From Strongyloides papillosus (Eukaryota > Nematoda > Chromadorea > Rhabditida > Strongyloididae), in contig SRSI01000079.1 in NCBI GenBank assembly GCA_005656395.1, positions 1,488,001 through 1,552,000 of the forward strand: DNA of 64,000 nucleotides, given 5' to 3'. The translations under genes and the position numbers were made by a program. Below the pieces are notes generated by a model. The model saw nothing but the letters and a program-made list of their open reading frames with translations. It had not been told where the DNA came from and searched no databases. This document shows positions 35,990 through 50,558 of the stretch, one piece after another; the stretch's first letter is position 1, and each line of letters starts with the position of its first letter.

Positions 35990-38900
35990 AATATATTTAT
36001 GGATAAAAAAAAGCGTGACTCATTGATAAATAGTGGTTTTCTGTTATTAAGTGTTTATTCAGATTGATAATAAGTATTACTTTGTTAAAATTGATATTAT
36101 CTTATACAGAAAAACAAAATAATCTCTGGTATATCATTATATCTTGTAGAAATTATATCATTAAAACATTCTTGAGTATTAATTTATCAGTAGGGGATAA
36201 TCATACAGTCAATTTTTATTTTCAAAATTCAAGATTAAGGAGAGTTTTAGTTCTAAAACTATTTCCCCATAAAAAAATATTAAAAATCTTAGTAATAAAC
36301 ATGATAAATAATATGATATTATTTGTTGTTTTTTTTCAAATAAATCTTAAAATTGCGATCTGTCTAATAAGTCATTAATAGTTATTGGAAAAGAGATTTA
36401 GAAATACGAATATAAAATAATTGTCGAATGAAATGCGTCTTTGATGTTAAACTACTAAATAATGATGCATACATTTTTTTAACGTTAAAAGAATCCGTAA
36501 TAATGAAGGATAATAAATCCAAGTTCAGCAAAAGAAAAATAAAAATGTTTTTAATGGAGACAGCTTAAAAGAAAAGCAGAAAACCTTTCTCCCCCCATAT
36601 AAATAAGATTTAAAATTTCTTTTCATTCACATTTACATTTCTTATCAATTCTAGAATAGTCCAGAACTTGTATCTCATTCTAATGACAATGCATTTATTT
36701 TTTTAACAACCATAACTATATATATGGTACTTCCACATATCAATATATTGTCAAAGGAGAATAAATTTATTAAAAGTACATTTTCAATTTTTTTTAACTT
36801 TCCTTAAAATGAAAGTCTAATTTTTTACTAACGACATTGTGTTATACATAATTTTTTGAGGAAATTACTTCCATTCTTGCGTAAAAAATTTTTGTTATAT
36901 GACAAGATCTTCATGGAGAATGCATATACGCCTTTATCATTGGGAATTTTTTCCTGCTATTTTTAACATTATCTGTAAAAAAAAGGGAGTTAAATTTGTT
37001 AGAAAAGTTTCTTTTCCGCATTTTTTCTTTTTTCATCTTACGATAACCAAACTATAAGTTCATTTTAACTACTGTTGATTGATGGTTAATTTGAGAATAA
37101 AAAAAGTTGGTAAATCAAGTTGTATTTATATTTTTAAATATTTTTTAATAATAAAGATAGAAATTCTTACTTATTTTCTCCGTTTAACACTGGGAAAAAC
37201 CATTATTCTTTGTGAAATTAAAAAAATTGCCTTTTATCTTTGGTATTTCTAACTACTTATACATGCTCTCCAAGTACCTTTGGAAGAGATGTTAAAAATA
37301 TTATAGTAATCTTTTATGAGAATGAATAAGTATATATTTTTATTCTAATATTTATTTTTTTTAGTCAAGAACTTTTTGTTGTGAAATGTTTATTGTTATT
37401 AAAAATCCAACTTTAAAGGGAAATTCTTTTTTTTTAAAAAAATTTCATTGGAAGAATATGTAGATAAAAAATTGCATTATGTTTAAGTAGTATTTTTATT
37501 GAAATATTAAATAAATATGTCCTAATGATGCGTTTGTTCTTTTTAATTTTTATATCTCCACTGATTTTTTGGTATCCATCCAAATATATCCATTTTTCCT
37601 TTTAATTTTATTTTTAATGGGTTTTATTGATAAATATATAAAAATATCCCAAGATATCTATTAAGGTAACCGATAGTAATAATAAAAAATATTGAAACCA
37701 TATTTTAACATATATAATATGTCTGTAGAATTGAAATGTTTTTATTGTTTATTATCATTTTGAATAAAAAACAGTGGTATATCTTTTACGAGAAGAAAAT
37801 TGTAAAAGACAATCTTATTGATAAAAAAAATGAATATAAAAATATATTACTATTTTTTTAAATTTGTTCCCAAAGTGCAATATAAAGTATATTTATATAT
37901 TTCACTAAAAATTAGGGTTCATTTTTAAGAGAATGTATTTGATTTATTAATATACATTTCTTTTTATCTCATGTTGATATACTTATACATTTTACAAAGG
38001 GAGTGGAGGAAATTAGATAATAATGTTAATACTTCTAAATATAACTATTTTTTATTATTAATATTCCTTTTTTTCTCTTGATATTGTTTTTAAAGTCATT
38101 AGATTAATAAAAAAAATGTAATTTAGTATAATTATTTTCCAGACTTTTTTGTTTATTGTTTTTTTTACTTATAGTTTACTACATTTCACACCTTGTTTGT
38201 CATTTTTATTGATAACTTTACACTTTTTTGCGTTCTTTTTTTGTTATTGTACCCACTAAATTCTTGGAAGAATTTCGTAATATCTAAATATAAAATAAAT
38301 TTAATTACAATTATTATTTAGATATTTTTATGAATTTAGAATGTACTTTAATATTTATTACTATAATGTCTTTAATTCAACCCTAGAAGCGTCAGGATGG
38401 CAAAAATGCTATTAAAAAAAGTTTAAATTAAAATTATTTTATAATTTTTAAACTTTTTAGTAATTTTCAATTACTATATACCAGTTATTTAATATTTGGT
38501 ATTGTTCATGTAGAAAATTATGAAAAACAATTTTTGACTTTTAGCCACATACAGGTTAAAGCCATACCCTGCTGCTGTTAAAGTCAACAAAATTCATACA
38601 CACTTAGTGACAAATTTTTATTTATTTATAAGTTAGACTTCAATTTTAATGGCCAAAACAACAATCTCTTCCTGATCACTTTATAGTCCCATTTAACTAC
38701 TTTTCCCAGGATAAGAAAGATTATTTAGAAAAAATACATCATTTTTCACCTCTTACACATTTTCCATCATCATAAAAAGTTTTAACATTGAAATGAATAT
38801 TATTTTTGATGTTAATTTGATTAGTAGCATATCATTCTACATTTATTATAACATCCTATTCTTAAATTTATAATGAATATTATTAATAATTTTGATCACT

Positions 38901-41900
38901 CTCATATTTACATCTATCATTCATCATCTGGGAGATAAAATGTATTGACAAGTTATTATTGTTAATATTTAATATTACAGATAAAACTATTTGGATTACT
39001 AAATTTAATTCTTAGGATTTTTCTAACTATTTCAAATAGTCAAATCAAACTTTTCCAATAAACATAATAGTTAAGGTAAAATATTCTGTGGAAAAATGAG
39101 AATAATAACAAAAATGTTAAAAAACAAATATATATTTGAGACAGTAGAAAGAGGAAGTTAAAAAAATTCAATATTTTTGTCGGTAATTTTCATTTGAATG
39201 TATTTTTTTAGGATGATTAATGAGTTTTTGAGAAAATATTATATAATGATAATTACATAATTAATTTCTCTTGTTTCTTTGTTCTAGAAAATATATGTAT
39301 CAATCTTTTGATATTACCACAACACCAATTGACGGCAATTTTTTGCTAAAAAGGTCTTTTGTCATAACCTGACAATCATTCATCGCTTTTTCTTTTAATT
39401 AACCTTTAATATTTTATTATTGAAGTTTTACACTCCAGATTAATGTGTATAGGTAATCTGGTGCCTACTCTTTTTTTACTTTTTTTACAAATTCTTATAT
39501 GCTATATATAAAGGGGATTTGAGGAATTTTATGTGTTACTTGTTAATATACGTTAGCTTATTTATGATTTTCTTACCTGTTAACATTTTCCTTCAAATTA
39601 ACATTTAAAATTTTCAAAATAATATCTAAATATTCTGTTATTATGTAATTATGTAATTATTTCTATCATAATAAAAATTTATTCCTACTACATAAAAAAA
39701 TGGCATTTAATAAAGTATTTTTTACTCTTATCATTTTTTATGCCAAAATATATATAAATATTCTTTTCTTCAAATATATCTTCAAATAATGTATCCTATT
39801 TATCTATTTTATTTCAGATTTTTAACAAAAAAAGAATAATAATAATGGAGATAATATTACATAAATAAATAACAAAATAAAGTAAAACTATATTTTTATT
39901 TATCATGAACTTTTTTTAAACATAATACATATTATAATTTGTAACAAAGATTTTGCATATCTATAGTGATATAAAGAAAAAGTACAAATTTACTAGAAAA
40001 TTATTTCATTTCTTTCTTTTCTATTATTTTTATCCCACAATGTATAAAACATATAGATAGATATCTATGTATTCGACAAACAAAGAATTTTTTCAAATTC
40101 CTATTTTTTCTAATCTAATTTTGTAAACTATATCTATACAACATAATTTTATGGGTTAAAAAGACAATTAAATTCGACAACTATTCTTATATATAAGTTT
40201 ATGCTTATGACATGTAACCTAATATTTTATTATAAATTATTTAAGTAACTTTTTTTTATTATTATTAAGATTTCGAAAATCATTTTAATACCTTATCATA
40301 TGGAAACTGGCATAATTTGTTAAAATAATTAATTGGAAGAAAAATATTAAACTTAATTTTGACACATTTACCTTTATAAAGATGTATTATCACAATATTC
40401 TAACCTATCTATTTTTTGAGTAATTTTTCAATTAATCTCACCATCCCTTTCATTACCACTTATCATTTTATACACCTAATGGGTGATCTTCAAATGCAAC
40501 TTTAATTTTATGTTACCTAATACACCATGACAGGTGTTTTCTTGCTACGCCAACACACACATACATTTCAACATTTTTCAATGAATTTTTTATCATAATT
40601 TTAAAGATTATCATTGTATAACTACTTTTTTATTCTCACCTTATTGTATAGTTTTAAAATTCTTTATTTAAAGAACATGTGCACTTTTATAGATATTTTA
40701 AAAAATAAACAAACATCATTCTATAAAGTTTTATTGCAATAGTATAGTAATTGATAAAGTTTTATTAATATTAATTGAAAAAAGATATATTATTCACAAT
40801 TTTTACATTATTAAACATATATTAAGGTAATAAGTTATAATTTTTAAACTTTTTACATACTTTTTAAGTAATTTTAATATAATCTTTGTTCATTATTAAA
40901 ACAAAAAAAAATATAAAGGAATAGTAGCATAACAAAAGAATTCTTGTTATCGTTATTCCTTATGCTAAAGATTATATCAATTATACATTAATCTTATGAT
41001 ATATTGATACTTAATCAACTTAAAAACATAAAAAGTTTGTTTTTTTTTGACATATTGACATATTTAAAAAAAATAACAAAATATAATGATAAAAAAATTA
41101 TTTGTAAATTTTGGTATAAGAGTAAAAAATCTCTTGTAAAAAATTAAATATTCCATTACTCTATCTTCTATCATCATCTTCTTTTTCTTTATCATTAATA
41201 CTTTATTATCTTCCTCCTTCCTAACTTGGGTATTTATTTTAATTGACAGCACTTTTAATATATTAAACTCCAATCTATATAAGTAACTTAATTTTGATAC
41301 ACATATACTTCAAGCTTCAATAATTTATTATACATTTTACAAATTATATATAACTGTTACTTTACAATTTTTAATGGCTAAATTTCTATCATGTTTAATG
41401 TTAAATTAAGTGAGTTAATTTTTTTACAGTTCATGGTTTTTTGACTTCCAAGAGCAAGTATATGTTTTCATTTGATTATCCGTTGATATATTTTTATTTT
41501 TGTTATTTATTGTAAATGTAGTATATTTATGACATGTTTTCATTTCAATTTCTCTTTTTTTAGCTACTTTTTTTCCTCATCAACAGATGTATTCATACAT
41601 CTTATTAGTAATGTTACTCATGATATTAAAATTTTTCAGAATAATTTTAAAGTTTATCTTAATTAAATATACATTCTTGTAATAATTAATTTGATTATTA
41701 ATTACTCAAATAAAGAGGTAAAATTAATTAAAAAATTATCCACCTACTATTTCTTGTAAATATTTTATAATGTAATAAAATTTATTTTTTCTAATCTTAG
41801 TTTAAAGGAACCATCCTTGAAGATATTTAATGAATATTTGTTAAATAGATAGTAATCTTTAAAAATTATCTTTCATTTTCTGTTATATTTATCTAATATT

Positions 41901-44900
41901 ATTTATATTTGTATGTTTGATTGAAGTGGAGAAAAATGTTCTGTAAACATGTGTTCTCGGGGAAAAAATGAAACTATTTTGGGGAAATTTTTATAATATT
42001 AATTGCTTGTTAAAAAAGGAAGACCTCACCTGCTACCTAAAACACAAATTCTTGATCTTGAGAAAGAAAGTTGAGAAAAAGTATTTGATAAAGCTCCAAA
42101 AGTATAAGTTGTTTTTCTCCCCTCTAAATAAGTATATACTTAACTTTTAAAATTCTTCTAAAAAAAGTAGACCAATTATATAAAATGAATCTTAACTCCA
42201 TAAAGCCTTAAAAGACTCCTTCGGGGAATGTGCTCTTCAAAAATAATTAAGGACAAAATCTTTCTATCTTTCTTTTTAAAATTAATATTTAATCTCATTT
42301 ATACTTTATTAAATTTTAACTACCACCAAACAAAAGACCCTTAAACTATTTTTAATACTTTAAATTTACCCTCATTTTGATTTTTATTCTTTCCTCCATA
42401 TACATATACTTAATTTTAAATTGAAACTTAAAAGAAGGGATAAAATAAATATTTTTTATTGTTTAGTTTTTGTTAAAGTATCCTGTTATTTAATCCGCAT
42501 ATATTAAACAAATTAACTTTTCTTTTACTTTTTTAGGTTTTTTTCTTCCTATAATTTAAAATGGAACAAATTTTCTTCTAACCATTATCATTTTCGGAAG
42601 TTATCATGTATAAATAATATGTAAATAAATTATGAGACAAGGAAATATTGGCTTTATTTATGATTATCACGCATACTGTTGTTTTAACTTTATCATAAAG
42701 ATGTTTGTTTTATTAATTTTGTTGAGAAATTAATTAAACGACACTATTCAACTAAAAGTCTTCATTATCTATTTTTTAAAGATCTCTAAATTATGTATAC
42801 TTTTATTGTTTAAAAAATGGATTCTTAGTAAAAATGAAATATGTTATATATATACATTTAATTAACTTAAGTTAAATATATTTTTATTTTAAAATTAACT
42901 AATGGCAGGTGTTTTTAATGTAAATGAGCTATTTTCTCAAATTCATTCTTAATTAAATATTACAATATGTGTATTTATATATATTTATTATGTCATAAAT
43001 TCTTTAAATAAATTACGACAATAAGTGAAATTTTAATTTTTTAACTATAATTATATTTTTGTTTAAAAATCTTAAAATATTTAAACTACCATCATTTTTA
43101 AACAAACTTTTTATAAATATTTTGACTTTTACTATTTATTTTTTTTATTTTAAGATAATTTAAGTAATAGTTTGATGATTGTAAATCCTTTTTTTCTACA
43201 ACAAGATTATTAAGAAACTTCAGAAATATTGAGGTCATCTTTTTTTAATACTCATCGAAAAAGTACTTTCTCAAAGGCAATCATTATAGATATCTTTATA
43301 GAAGAATTTTAGCTGTGTTGGCACAAACTTTACTCTCCCAAGAACATATATTCATTTTTGTTTTATCTCATTTACCAAGAATAAAAATAAAAAGACTAAT
43401 TATCTATAAATATATACTTAAACAAACATTTAAGTTTTTCTCCTTTTTTTCTTTTCTTAATTTCCATTTAAAGACAAAGTTCCATGACGTTTTTGGGACA
43501 TTTTCTATCAATGTTATATGCTTATATATAGATCATTTCACCATAATTATTCTTTCCTCTATTATTCTTATCTAATGGATCTAAATTATTTTCATGTTTA
43601 ATAAATATTCCTCAAATATCGTAAAATCAAATTTGTATATATCGTAAAAAATGAAAAAAACTGAAATTAATACACACTTTTTATTTACACAATAACACCA
43701 TTTATTTCAAGATGATAATTGTTAAATGTATTATATTTATATATCACCATCTCTAAATGAAATATGATATATATTTATTTCTTGATAACGTTTATAAACT
43801 TTTTTACTTTTCTTATCCATTTTAAGTATTACATATATATCAATTGTGTCCTTCTTCAATCATAATCTACTATATCAGCCTCACTTTCTTATCATTTTTC
43901 ATAAAATAGATAATTTTAAAAATTGACCAGGAGTATTTTCCTCCTCTATAATGTAAATATTTTTCACCCGGAATAAAAAAAGTTTACTCATGATGGAAAC
44001 ATTTACATTTAATCTAATAAAATAAAATAATTTTAAACTTTCTACTTCCAAAGAATATTAGATGATTAAATATAGAATATTTAGAGTAGTTTTTTATCTT
44101 TTCCCTTTTACCAATATAAGCTTATATATATAAATTTAAAATTAAGAAATTTACCCCTTTAAATCCCTAATGATATTAAGTATTATTAGATTATGAATAA
44201 GTTAAATCAGTATATTTAAATAATATGAAGATAGATATTTACGCTACATATTACTCTTATCATTAAAACCAAAAATCTTCACATTAAAAATGTATTTTGA
44301 GTTAATAGAAATAATACTAAATTATACTTTTTTTTCATATCATATGTTGATATCTATTTAATATTCTACTTCCTAATTTATTTATATTCTTATCACTTAC
44401 CATAAAAGATATTCGGGTGGGTTTTTGAGGAATAAACAAATAAACGGTAGAAAAAAATTTGATATAGGTATTATAATTGCCATTACTTCATTATGAAGTA
44501 CTAAATTTTTATCATTGCTTTTTCATTTCCTAATTCTCCATTACCATTAAAACAATATTATCACTTTAATTTATCACCATGTAACTTTTATTTTTCAATA
44601 TTAAACAATTCCTAAAAATAATTAACATTTTTTTACAAAAAAAACCTTAACATTTAATTCCAGACAAAATTTATCATCAAAATTACCACAATATTCTTCT
44701 TATCAATAACTATAATTATTCTCCAGCCAAAAAGATAATTAAAAAAATTAATTTTCTATCCATATAATAATTAAAAATCAAAAGGAATGATAAAGTGTCA
44801 TATATTCTTTTAATAGAAGTATAAAATTTTATCATTATTATTTTACTATAAATATTTATTTTTAACAAATACCAGACAATATCTATTATCATTTATCTCA

Positions 44901-44925
44901 CCATATATATAATACTGTAAGATAG
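35990..44925. other. Gene-poor stretch of about 9 kb
   Basis: Very A/T-rich on both strands. I scanned for exons with GT/AG signals and found none I could link. A 60-codon ORF at 41968-42150 is Lys/Leu-rich and looks like chance. The region lies immediately 5' of the Cys-loop channel and may hold its neuronal control elements, which is inference only. Confidence 0.45.
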
Positions 44926-46959
44926 ATGATGAAGAACAAAAAAGCAATTTGTTGTATGACAAAATGTGGACCATTATCAAATTTCATTTTTATATTACTT
45001 TTACTAATATCCGTAAGTGAGAACAAAAATATTTAAAAAATAAATTGAAGAAGTATTCTTGAAATTTATAACTTCATTCTTGTGGTATTTATATTTTGTA
45101 ATTCATATTATAATATAAATAACTTTTGAGTTTGACTTTCTATAAATAGATTATTAGCAAAAAATTATTGAACTTTTGTTTATGATATAAGAAAATTCTT
45201 TTAGATTTCACAAGTAACTTATGGGAGGAGAAAACGTTGTCAGGAGGAGAGCATGACTGAGGGTCAAATAGTACAGAAAGTTTTATCAAATTACACAAAA
45301 ATGTTACCTGAAGCCGAGGATGCAGTAATTGTTAATGTTGAGTTACACATCCAAGATATGGGATCACTAAATGAATTGACATCAGACTTCGAGATTGACA
45401 TACTTTTCACCCAATTATGGGAAGATAGTAGTTTAAGTTTTACAAATTACTCTAACTGCCTTGGTAATATAACAATGGAGCATAAATATTTAAATTCCAT
45501 TTGGACACCCAATACATGTCTAGTTAACAGTAAAAAAACTGCCGTTCACTCATCACCCACTGAAAATATTATGTTTATTTTATATAACAACGGTACTGTA
45601 TGGATAAATCATAGACTTTCCGTTAAAGCTCCATGCAGCTTTGAGTTAAGAAGCTTTCCTTTTGATTGCCAATCTTGGTAAATCTCTTTACCCCTTTTTC
45701 TTTATCATTATTTTTATATTTTTTAGTACATTATCATTTGAATCATACTCACATAATAATGCTGAAGTAAGTTTAAATTGGATGCAAGATGCTATAACAC
45801 TCCTTCGATCAAATCAACTACCAGATTTTGATATGATAAACTTTAAAACATACAAACATGTTGTTGAGTACCCAAATGGTTTGTGGGACCAATTAAAAGT
45901 TAGATTCTTCTTTAAACGTCGTTATGGATTCTACATCCTCCAGGCATATGTACCAACATACCTAACAATAATTGTTAGTTGGGTAAGTTTTTGTATGGAA
46001 CCAAAAGCTCTTCCAGCACGGACAACTGTTGGGATAAGTTCGTTATTAGCATTAACGTTTCAATTTGGAAATATTCTTAAGAATCTCCCTCGCGCCAGTT
46101 ATGTTAAGGCTATTGACGTATGGATGTTAGGGTGTATAACTTTTGTCTTTAGTTCAATGATAGAATTAGCATTAGTATGCTATATTACAAGATGTCAAAG
46201 TTCTAATAGTAATAAAAGGGATAGTAGAAAAGAAAAATATAGATATAATAGTGATAGGAGAAAAGAATATTACTATGGAACTTTAATTGATAATATACCT
46301 GGTAGTCTTAGATATAGATGTTCTATATCACATATACAAGGACAAAATGGGTATGGCAATGGTAATTTATCAGGTGATTGTGGGAGAAATGAAAATTTAT
46401 ATACTGTATCAAGAAACAAATCTGGAAGAACCAGTTTTCTAACTGCTCATGAAGGTTGTTGTAGCAAGGATAATGAGCAAAAACATTCTTTATCCTATCC
46501 TAGAGTTGGAGCTTCTGATAATGGACATTACGCTCGTTCGGACTCTCCAACAAAAGCTCTTCTTAGTGGTAATGAATACCCTCCTTCACGTAAAGATTCA
46601 ACATCATTACTTCAACGTCATCCCTGTGAAGAGGTATAATAAAATCATATCGATAACTAAAAACACTTTTTAGGGAGAAAATCTTTCACTTCCTTATCCA
46701 GTTAAATCAGGAAACAACGCTAACAATGATAAAAACTATGGGTCAAGAAGAAAAAAAAGAAGTAGATGTCGCTTAGATAGAATAGAACCTGAAAGTATAG
46801 ACAAACTTTCAATAGTATGCTTTCCACTAGCATTTACACTTTTTAATGTAACTTTTAATTTATTATTTAATAATTATGTTTATTAATTAATTTTTACAGT
46901 TAATTTATTGGTGGCATTACTTGGGTAGAAATATTGACGAGAATGTAGCAAATGAGTAG
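44926..46959 (+). CDS. Cys-loop ligand-gated anion channel subunit (amine-gated LGC type)
   Basis: Exons 44926-45012, 45205-45677, 45727-46633, 46674-46847 and 46900-46959 join in phase to 566 aa. A signal peptide covers about 1-30. The extracellular domain contains the canonical Cys-loop [15 protein letters not shown] (173-187); its second Cys codon is split by intron 2. M1 spans about 256-276, the PAR motif of anion channels (ALPARTTVG) 283-285, M2 about 286-303, M3 about 318-340, a long basic loop follows, and M4 is [17 protein letters not shown] near 536-553. The [22 protein letters not shown] segment resembles nematode serotonin-, dopamine- and tyramine-gated chloride channels (MOD-1/LGC-53/LGC-55 group). 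The ligand cannot be assigned from sequence. It would act in neurons or muscle. A poly(A) signal AATAAAG lies near 47080. Confidence 0.88.
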
Positions 46960-47331
46960 AAGAAAAAACGATAGTGGGATGTGAAATGGATATTATAAAT
47001 AATTGCTTTTTCTAATAACTATCTTAATATTTCTGTTATTATTAATTAAATCGGTGATACATGTGTACTTTTTTATTTTAATAAAGTGTTTTAATTGATA
47101 ACATGTGGAATCTTTTTTAGATTTTATAGATTACGTAATAAGATAAATATTGCGGAACTATTAACACCTAATTACCATTAGAATGAAGAAACAAGGAAGT
47201 TATGAAAATAAACTTCCAATAATAAAGTTAATTTGTCATTGATTATTTTTTCTTATCTTACAATACAAACATTACAAAAAAATAGAACAAATATTTAGAT
47301 AAATACAAAAGAAAGTTGAAAAATAATTAAT
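46960..47331. other. Convergent intergenic spacer
   Basis: Contains the 3' ends of the channel gene (AATAAAG near 47080) and of eIF4A-III. Nothing else seen. Confidence 0.5.
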
Positions 47332-48574
47332 TTATAACATGTCCCCAATGTTCAGAGGCATCTCATCAATATGAGTAGCATAGTATTGTTCAATATCCTT
47401 CAATATACTAACATTCTCCTTCAAAACAAAATTAACAGCAACACCCTTTCTACCGAAACGTCCTGATCTACCAATCCTGTGAATGTAAAGTTCACGATTA
47501 TTAGGCAAATCATAATTAATAACCAAGGTAACCTGTGGAACGTCAATACCTCTAGCCCAGACATCTGTTGAAATCAGGATACGGCTCTTACCACCGCGGA
47601 ATTCCCTCATAACTTCATCTCTCTCAGCTTGTGTCATATCTCCATGTAATGATGAAACAGTAAAATTGTTATCCTTTAATTTATTAGCCAACCAATCGAC
47701 CTTCTTACGGGTGTTACAGAAGATTACAGCTTGCGTTACGGAGACAGTATCATACAAATCACATAAAGTATCAAACTTCCACTCCTCAGCCTCGACAGCA
47801 ACAAAGAATTGCCTAATCCCTTCTAATGTTATTTCATCTCTTTTGACAAGAATTCTTACAGGATCAGACATAAACTTTGTTGTAATCTCCAAAACTTCAT
47901 GCGGAAGAGTAGCTGATACAACAACTACCTGGACATCTGGTGGAAGGAAACGATAAATATCATAGATCTGAGTTTTGAAACCCCTCGTTAACATCTCATC
48001 AGCCTCATCCAAAACTAGCATATTAATATTCTTAGTTCTTAAATTTCTCCTTCTAATCATATCAAAAACTCTTCCAGGGGTACCTGAGACAACATGACAA
48101 CCGTGATCCAGTTTTCTGATATCCTCACCAACGTTTGTACCTCCGATACAGGCATGACATTGGACATTCATGTAATCTCCCAAAGCTAGGACTGTCTTCT
48201 GAATCTGGACAGCCAATTCACGTGTTGGAGATAAGATCAAAGCTTGACATTCTCTAGTTTTAACCTGTATACGTGAAAGAACACCAATTGAGAATGTTGC
48301 AGTTTTTCCAGTACCAGATTGAGCTTGTGCTATTACATCACGTCCCTTCATGATTGGATAGATGGCACGTTGTTGGATTGCAGATGGTTTTTCATATCCT
48401 AAAAAAAGTTATAAATAATGTAAAGGGAAACTTACCATATGAATATATTCCTCTGAGAAGATCTTCATCCAATTTCAGTGAATCAAAAGTGGGAAATATC
48501 TTGATGTTATCAGATGTCTCGAACTCGATATCTGCTAAATCCTCCTCTACTGGAGCATTCCTCTTCCTAGACAT
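47332..48574 (-). CDS. DEAD-box RNA helicase eIF4A-III (exon junction complex)
   Basis: Exons 48574-48436 and 48398-47332 with a 37-nt intron give 401 aa. Motifs in order: [15 protein letters not shown] (Q motif), AQSGTGKT (72-79), [33 protein letters not shown] (DEAD 177-180), [35 protein letters not shown] and [15 protein letters not shown]. The eIF4A3-type signatures ([11 protein letters not shown] start region, [20 protein letters not shown], short [11 protein letters not shown] end) separate it from cytoplasmic eIF4A. It clamps RNA in the exon junction complex during splicing and nonsense-mediated decay. It has the usual family length and nothing missing. Confidence 0.92.
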
Positions 48575-48918
48575 GATAAATGGTAGAAAGAATGAAAGTT
48601 AGTTATTTGATAAGGAGATAAATGTTTCTTAAAAAAACTATAGTGATATGTCTCCAAAATAAAGTAAACAAGGGTAGTTGTAGGAGTGTAGTGTTTTACA
48701 ACTGCTCTCTACTCCAGTTGCTACCGTTCTTCAGATTTAAAGTTTAAACAGATCGATTTATGGAAATGATAGTTGAGATAGAAAAGTACAAAAAATAAAC
48801 CCATTAAATACTTTATTATTAATAGTTTGGTTAGAAAAAATATATACAATTATAATACAAACTAAATATAATATTAAATTTACAAAATTTACAACAAGTA
48901 CCGTTTGGGGGGACCCAT

Positions 48919-49223
48919 TCAAACACGTAGTCTATTCATGAATGGTGCAGGATGATTGAGGTAAATTAGAGGTACAATCCTTGGTTTTGGTTTTTTAGTT
49001 GACACTCCACAATGGCAAACAATAACCCTACAAGCCCATTTTGATTTTGCCATTGGTATTTCTAGAGAAGAAGCGTCAATTTTATAATACACATATAGGA
49101 AGTGTATCATATGCTAAAACTTCTTCATCACCCAAACATCTTTCTAAAAAAATAATGATAAAATAAAATTACAGCGAAACTTACATGTATTATATTATTT
49201 GAGATGTCTAATAAGTATTGCAT
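48919..49223 (-). CDS. Possible small unrecognised gene
   Basis: ATG 49223 with exon 49223-49185 (MQYLLDISNNIIH) joins at a strong CAT/GTAAGT donor to exon 49113-48919 (acceptor TTTTAG), giving 77 aa. The second exon alone is open from ATG 49110 (63 codons) and contains MAKSKWACRVIVCHCGV and ends APFMNRLRV. The composition is less AT-driven than the flanks. A short signal-anchor-like start is possible but weak. No family was recognised, so it could be a chance ORF. Confidence 0.28.
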
Positions 49224-49229
49224 TAAGAG

Positions 49230-50558
49230 AGCCTTGCGTAGACTTCTCGTTCTAGAAGGCAAATACCATCGTTTATTATTCCTCAATCAACAGTTGATAA
49301 TACCCAATTATTAGGGTTAGATTCAAAAGTTATATACATATATTATACAAATATATACAATAAAAAAGAAAGTTGAATCTTCTTCTTTATATAATAAAGA
49401 TATGAAGAAATGAAGAAAATTCAGAATGTCGTGTTAAAATAAATTATTGGGAAGATCCGTTATATTGCTTTGAAAAAGTGCTGGTACACTTAGGCAATTC
49501 ATCATTTACTATAACATTATATTCTGATCTTTGCACTGATTTGGTATTTCATTAAACAAGAGAGGTGATATAAGAAATGAAGGGTTAACGATATAGCATA
49601 TGATGGAAAAGAAGTTATGATGTAAAAAAGAATTCTTTTTATATGTTTTTTCTTGATATAATTGTTAGTAGAATATCATTTTGGGTGAAATGTTCATTTC
49701 AGAGAGTTAGTAATTGAAGCAGTACAATGATTGCATACGTTTTTTTTGAATTTGTGTGTTTATATATTATTTTTAAAAAAGTATTAAATGATGCTTTAAA
49801 AAAAGCTTTTTTACATTAAAGTTACTGTTCTATATTCTTAAATTTAGAAAACTGTTTATCATTGCTATATTAAAAAAGTGCATCAACTTAATATTCGTTG
49901 ACGTGGAATGATGAATGTTCAGAGAACCTATTAATGTGAGAAAACTGATTTTTTCTAAAAAAATGTTTATCATTATTTGATTCATAACTTTCCTTTTTTT
50001 ATATTATTTAGATTCCTCTTCCGTTTAGAAACTATTTTTTAATGAATTAAAAACCATATTGTCTTAATAATTTTTAAGAAAAAAGTTAATGGATTAACAG
50101 AATAAGCAGTTTAAAAAAGGATTTATTTCAGAAATAACTTGGCGAATCTTAGCAATTATCATTTGAGGGTAATCTACTTATCCAAACTATTCGAAACATC
50201 TTTTGACTATTTTTTCATTAACATTGTTCAATTTTAACTAAAGTCTGCTAACGACAAAATTATTTTTAATTTTTTTTTCAGATATGTTATTAAAACGTTC
50301 TTTAATTTATAAAATAGAGTATTTAATGAATAAATGAAATTAAGTCTAATTAAAATACATATTTAATATTTCTTAAAAATATTCATTCAATTCCGAGTTT
50401 TATCTACAATACTCTTTTAAGTACTTTGTTAACAAAAAAAAAGACAATTAATCAGAATAAATTTAATACAAATTATTTTATTTCATTGAATGTGTTCTAG
50501 TAAAAGGTACGAACACAATAGAATACAAATATCATAATATTTAGTAGCCTACTACTAT
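49230..50558. other. Intergenic DNA, partly the 3' flank of the orphan gene
   Basis: No gene seen. About 50095-50558 is repeated, diverged, at about 53410-53876 and marks the left edge of the tandem duplication that contains the orphan membrane protein and its pseudogene. Confidence 0.5.

Noticed and set aside
41968..42150. 60-codon Lys/Leu-rich ORF
   Set aside because: Composition expected by chance in AT-rich DNA; no upstream promoter, splice or homology hint.
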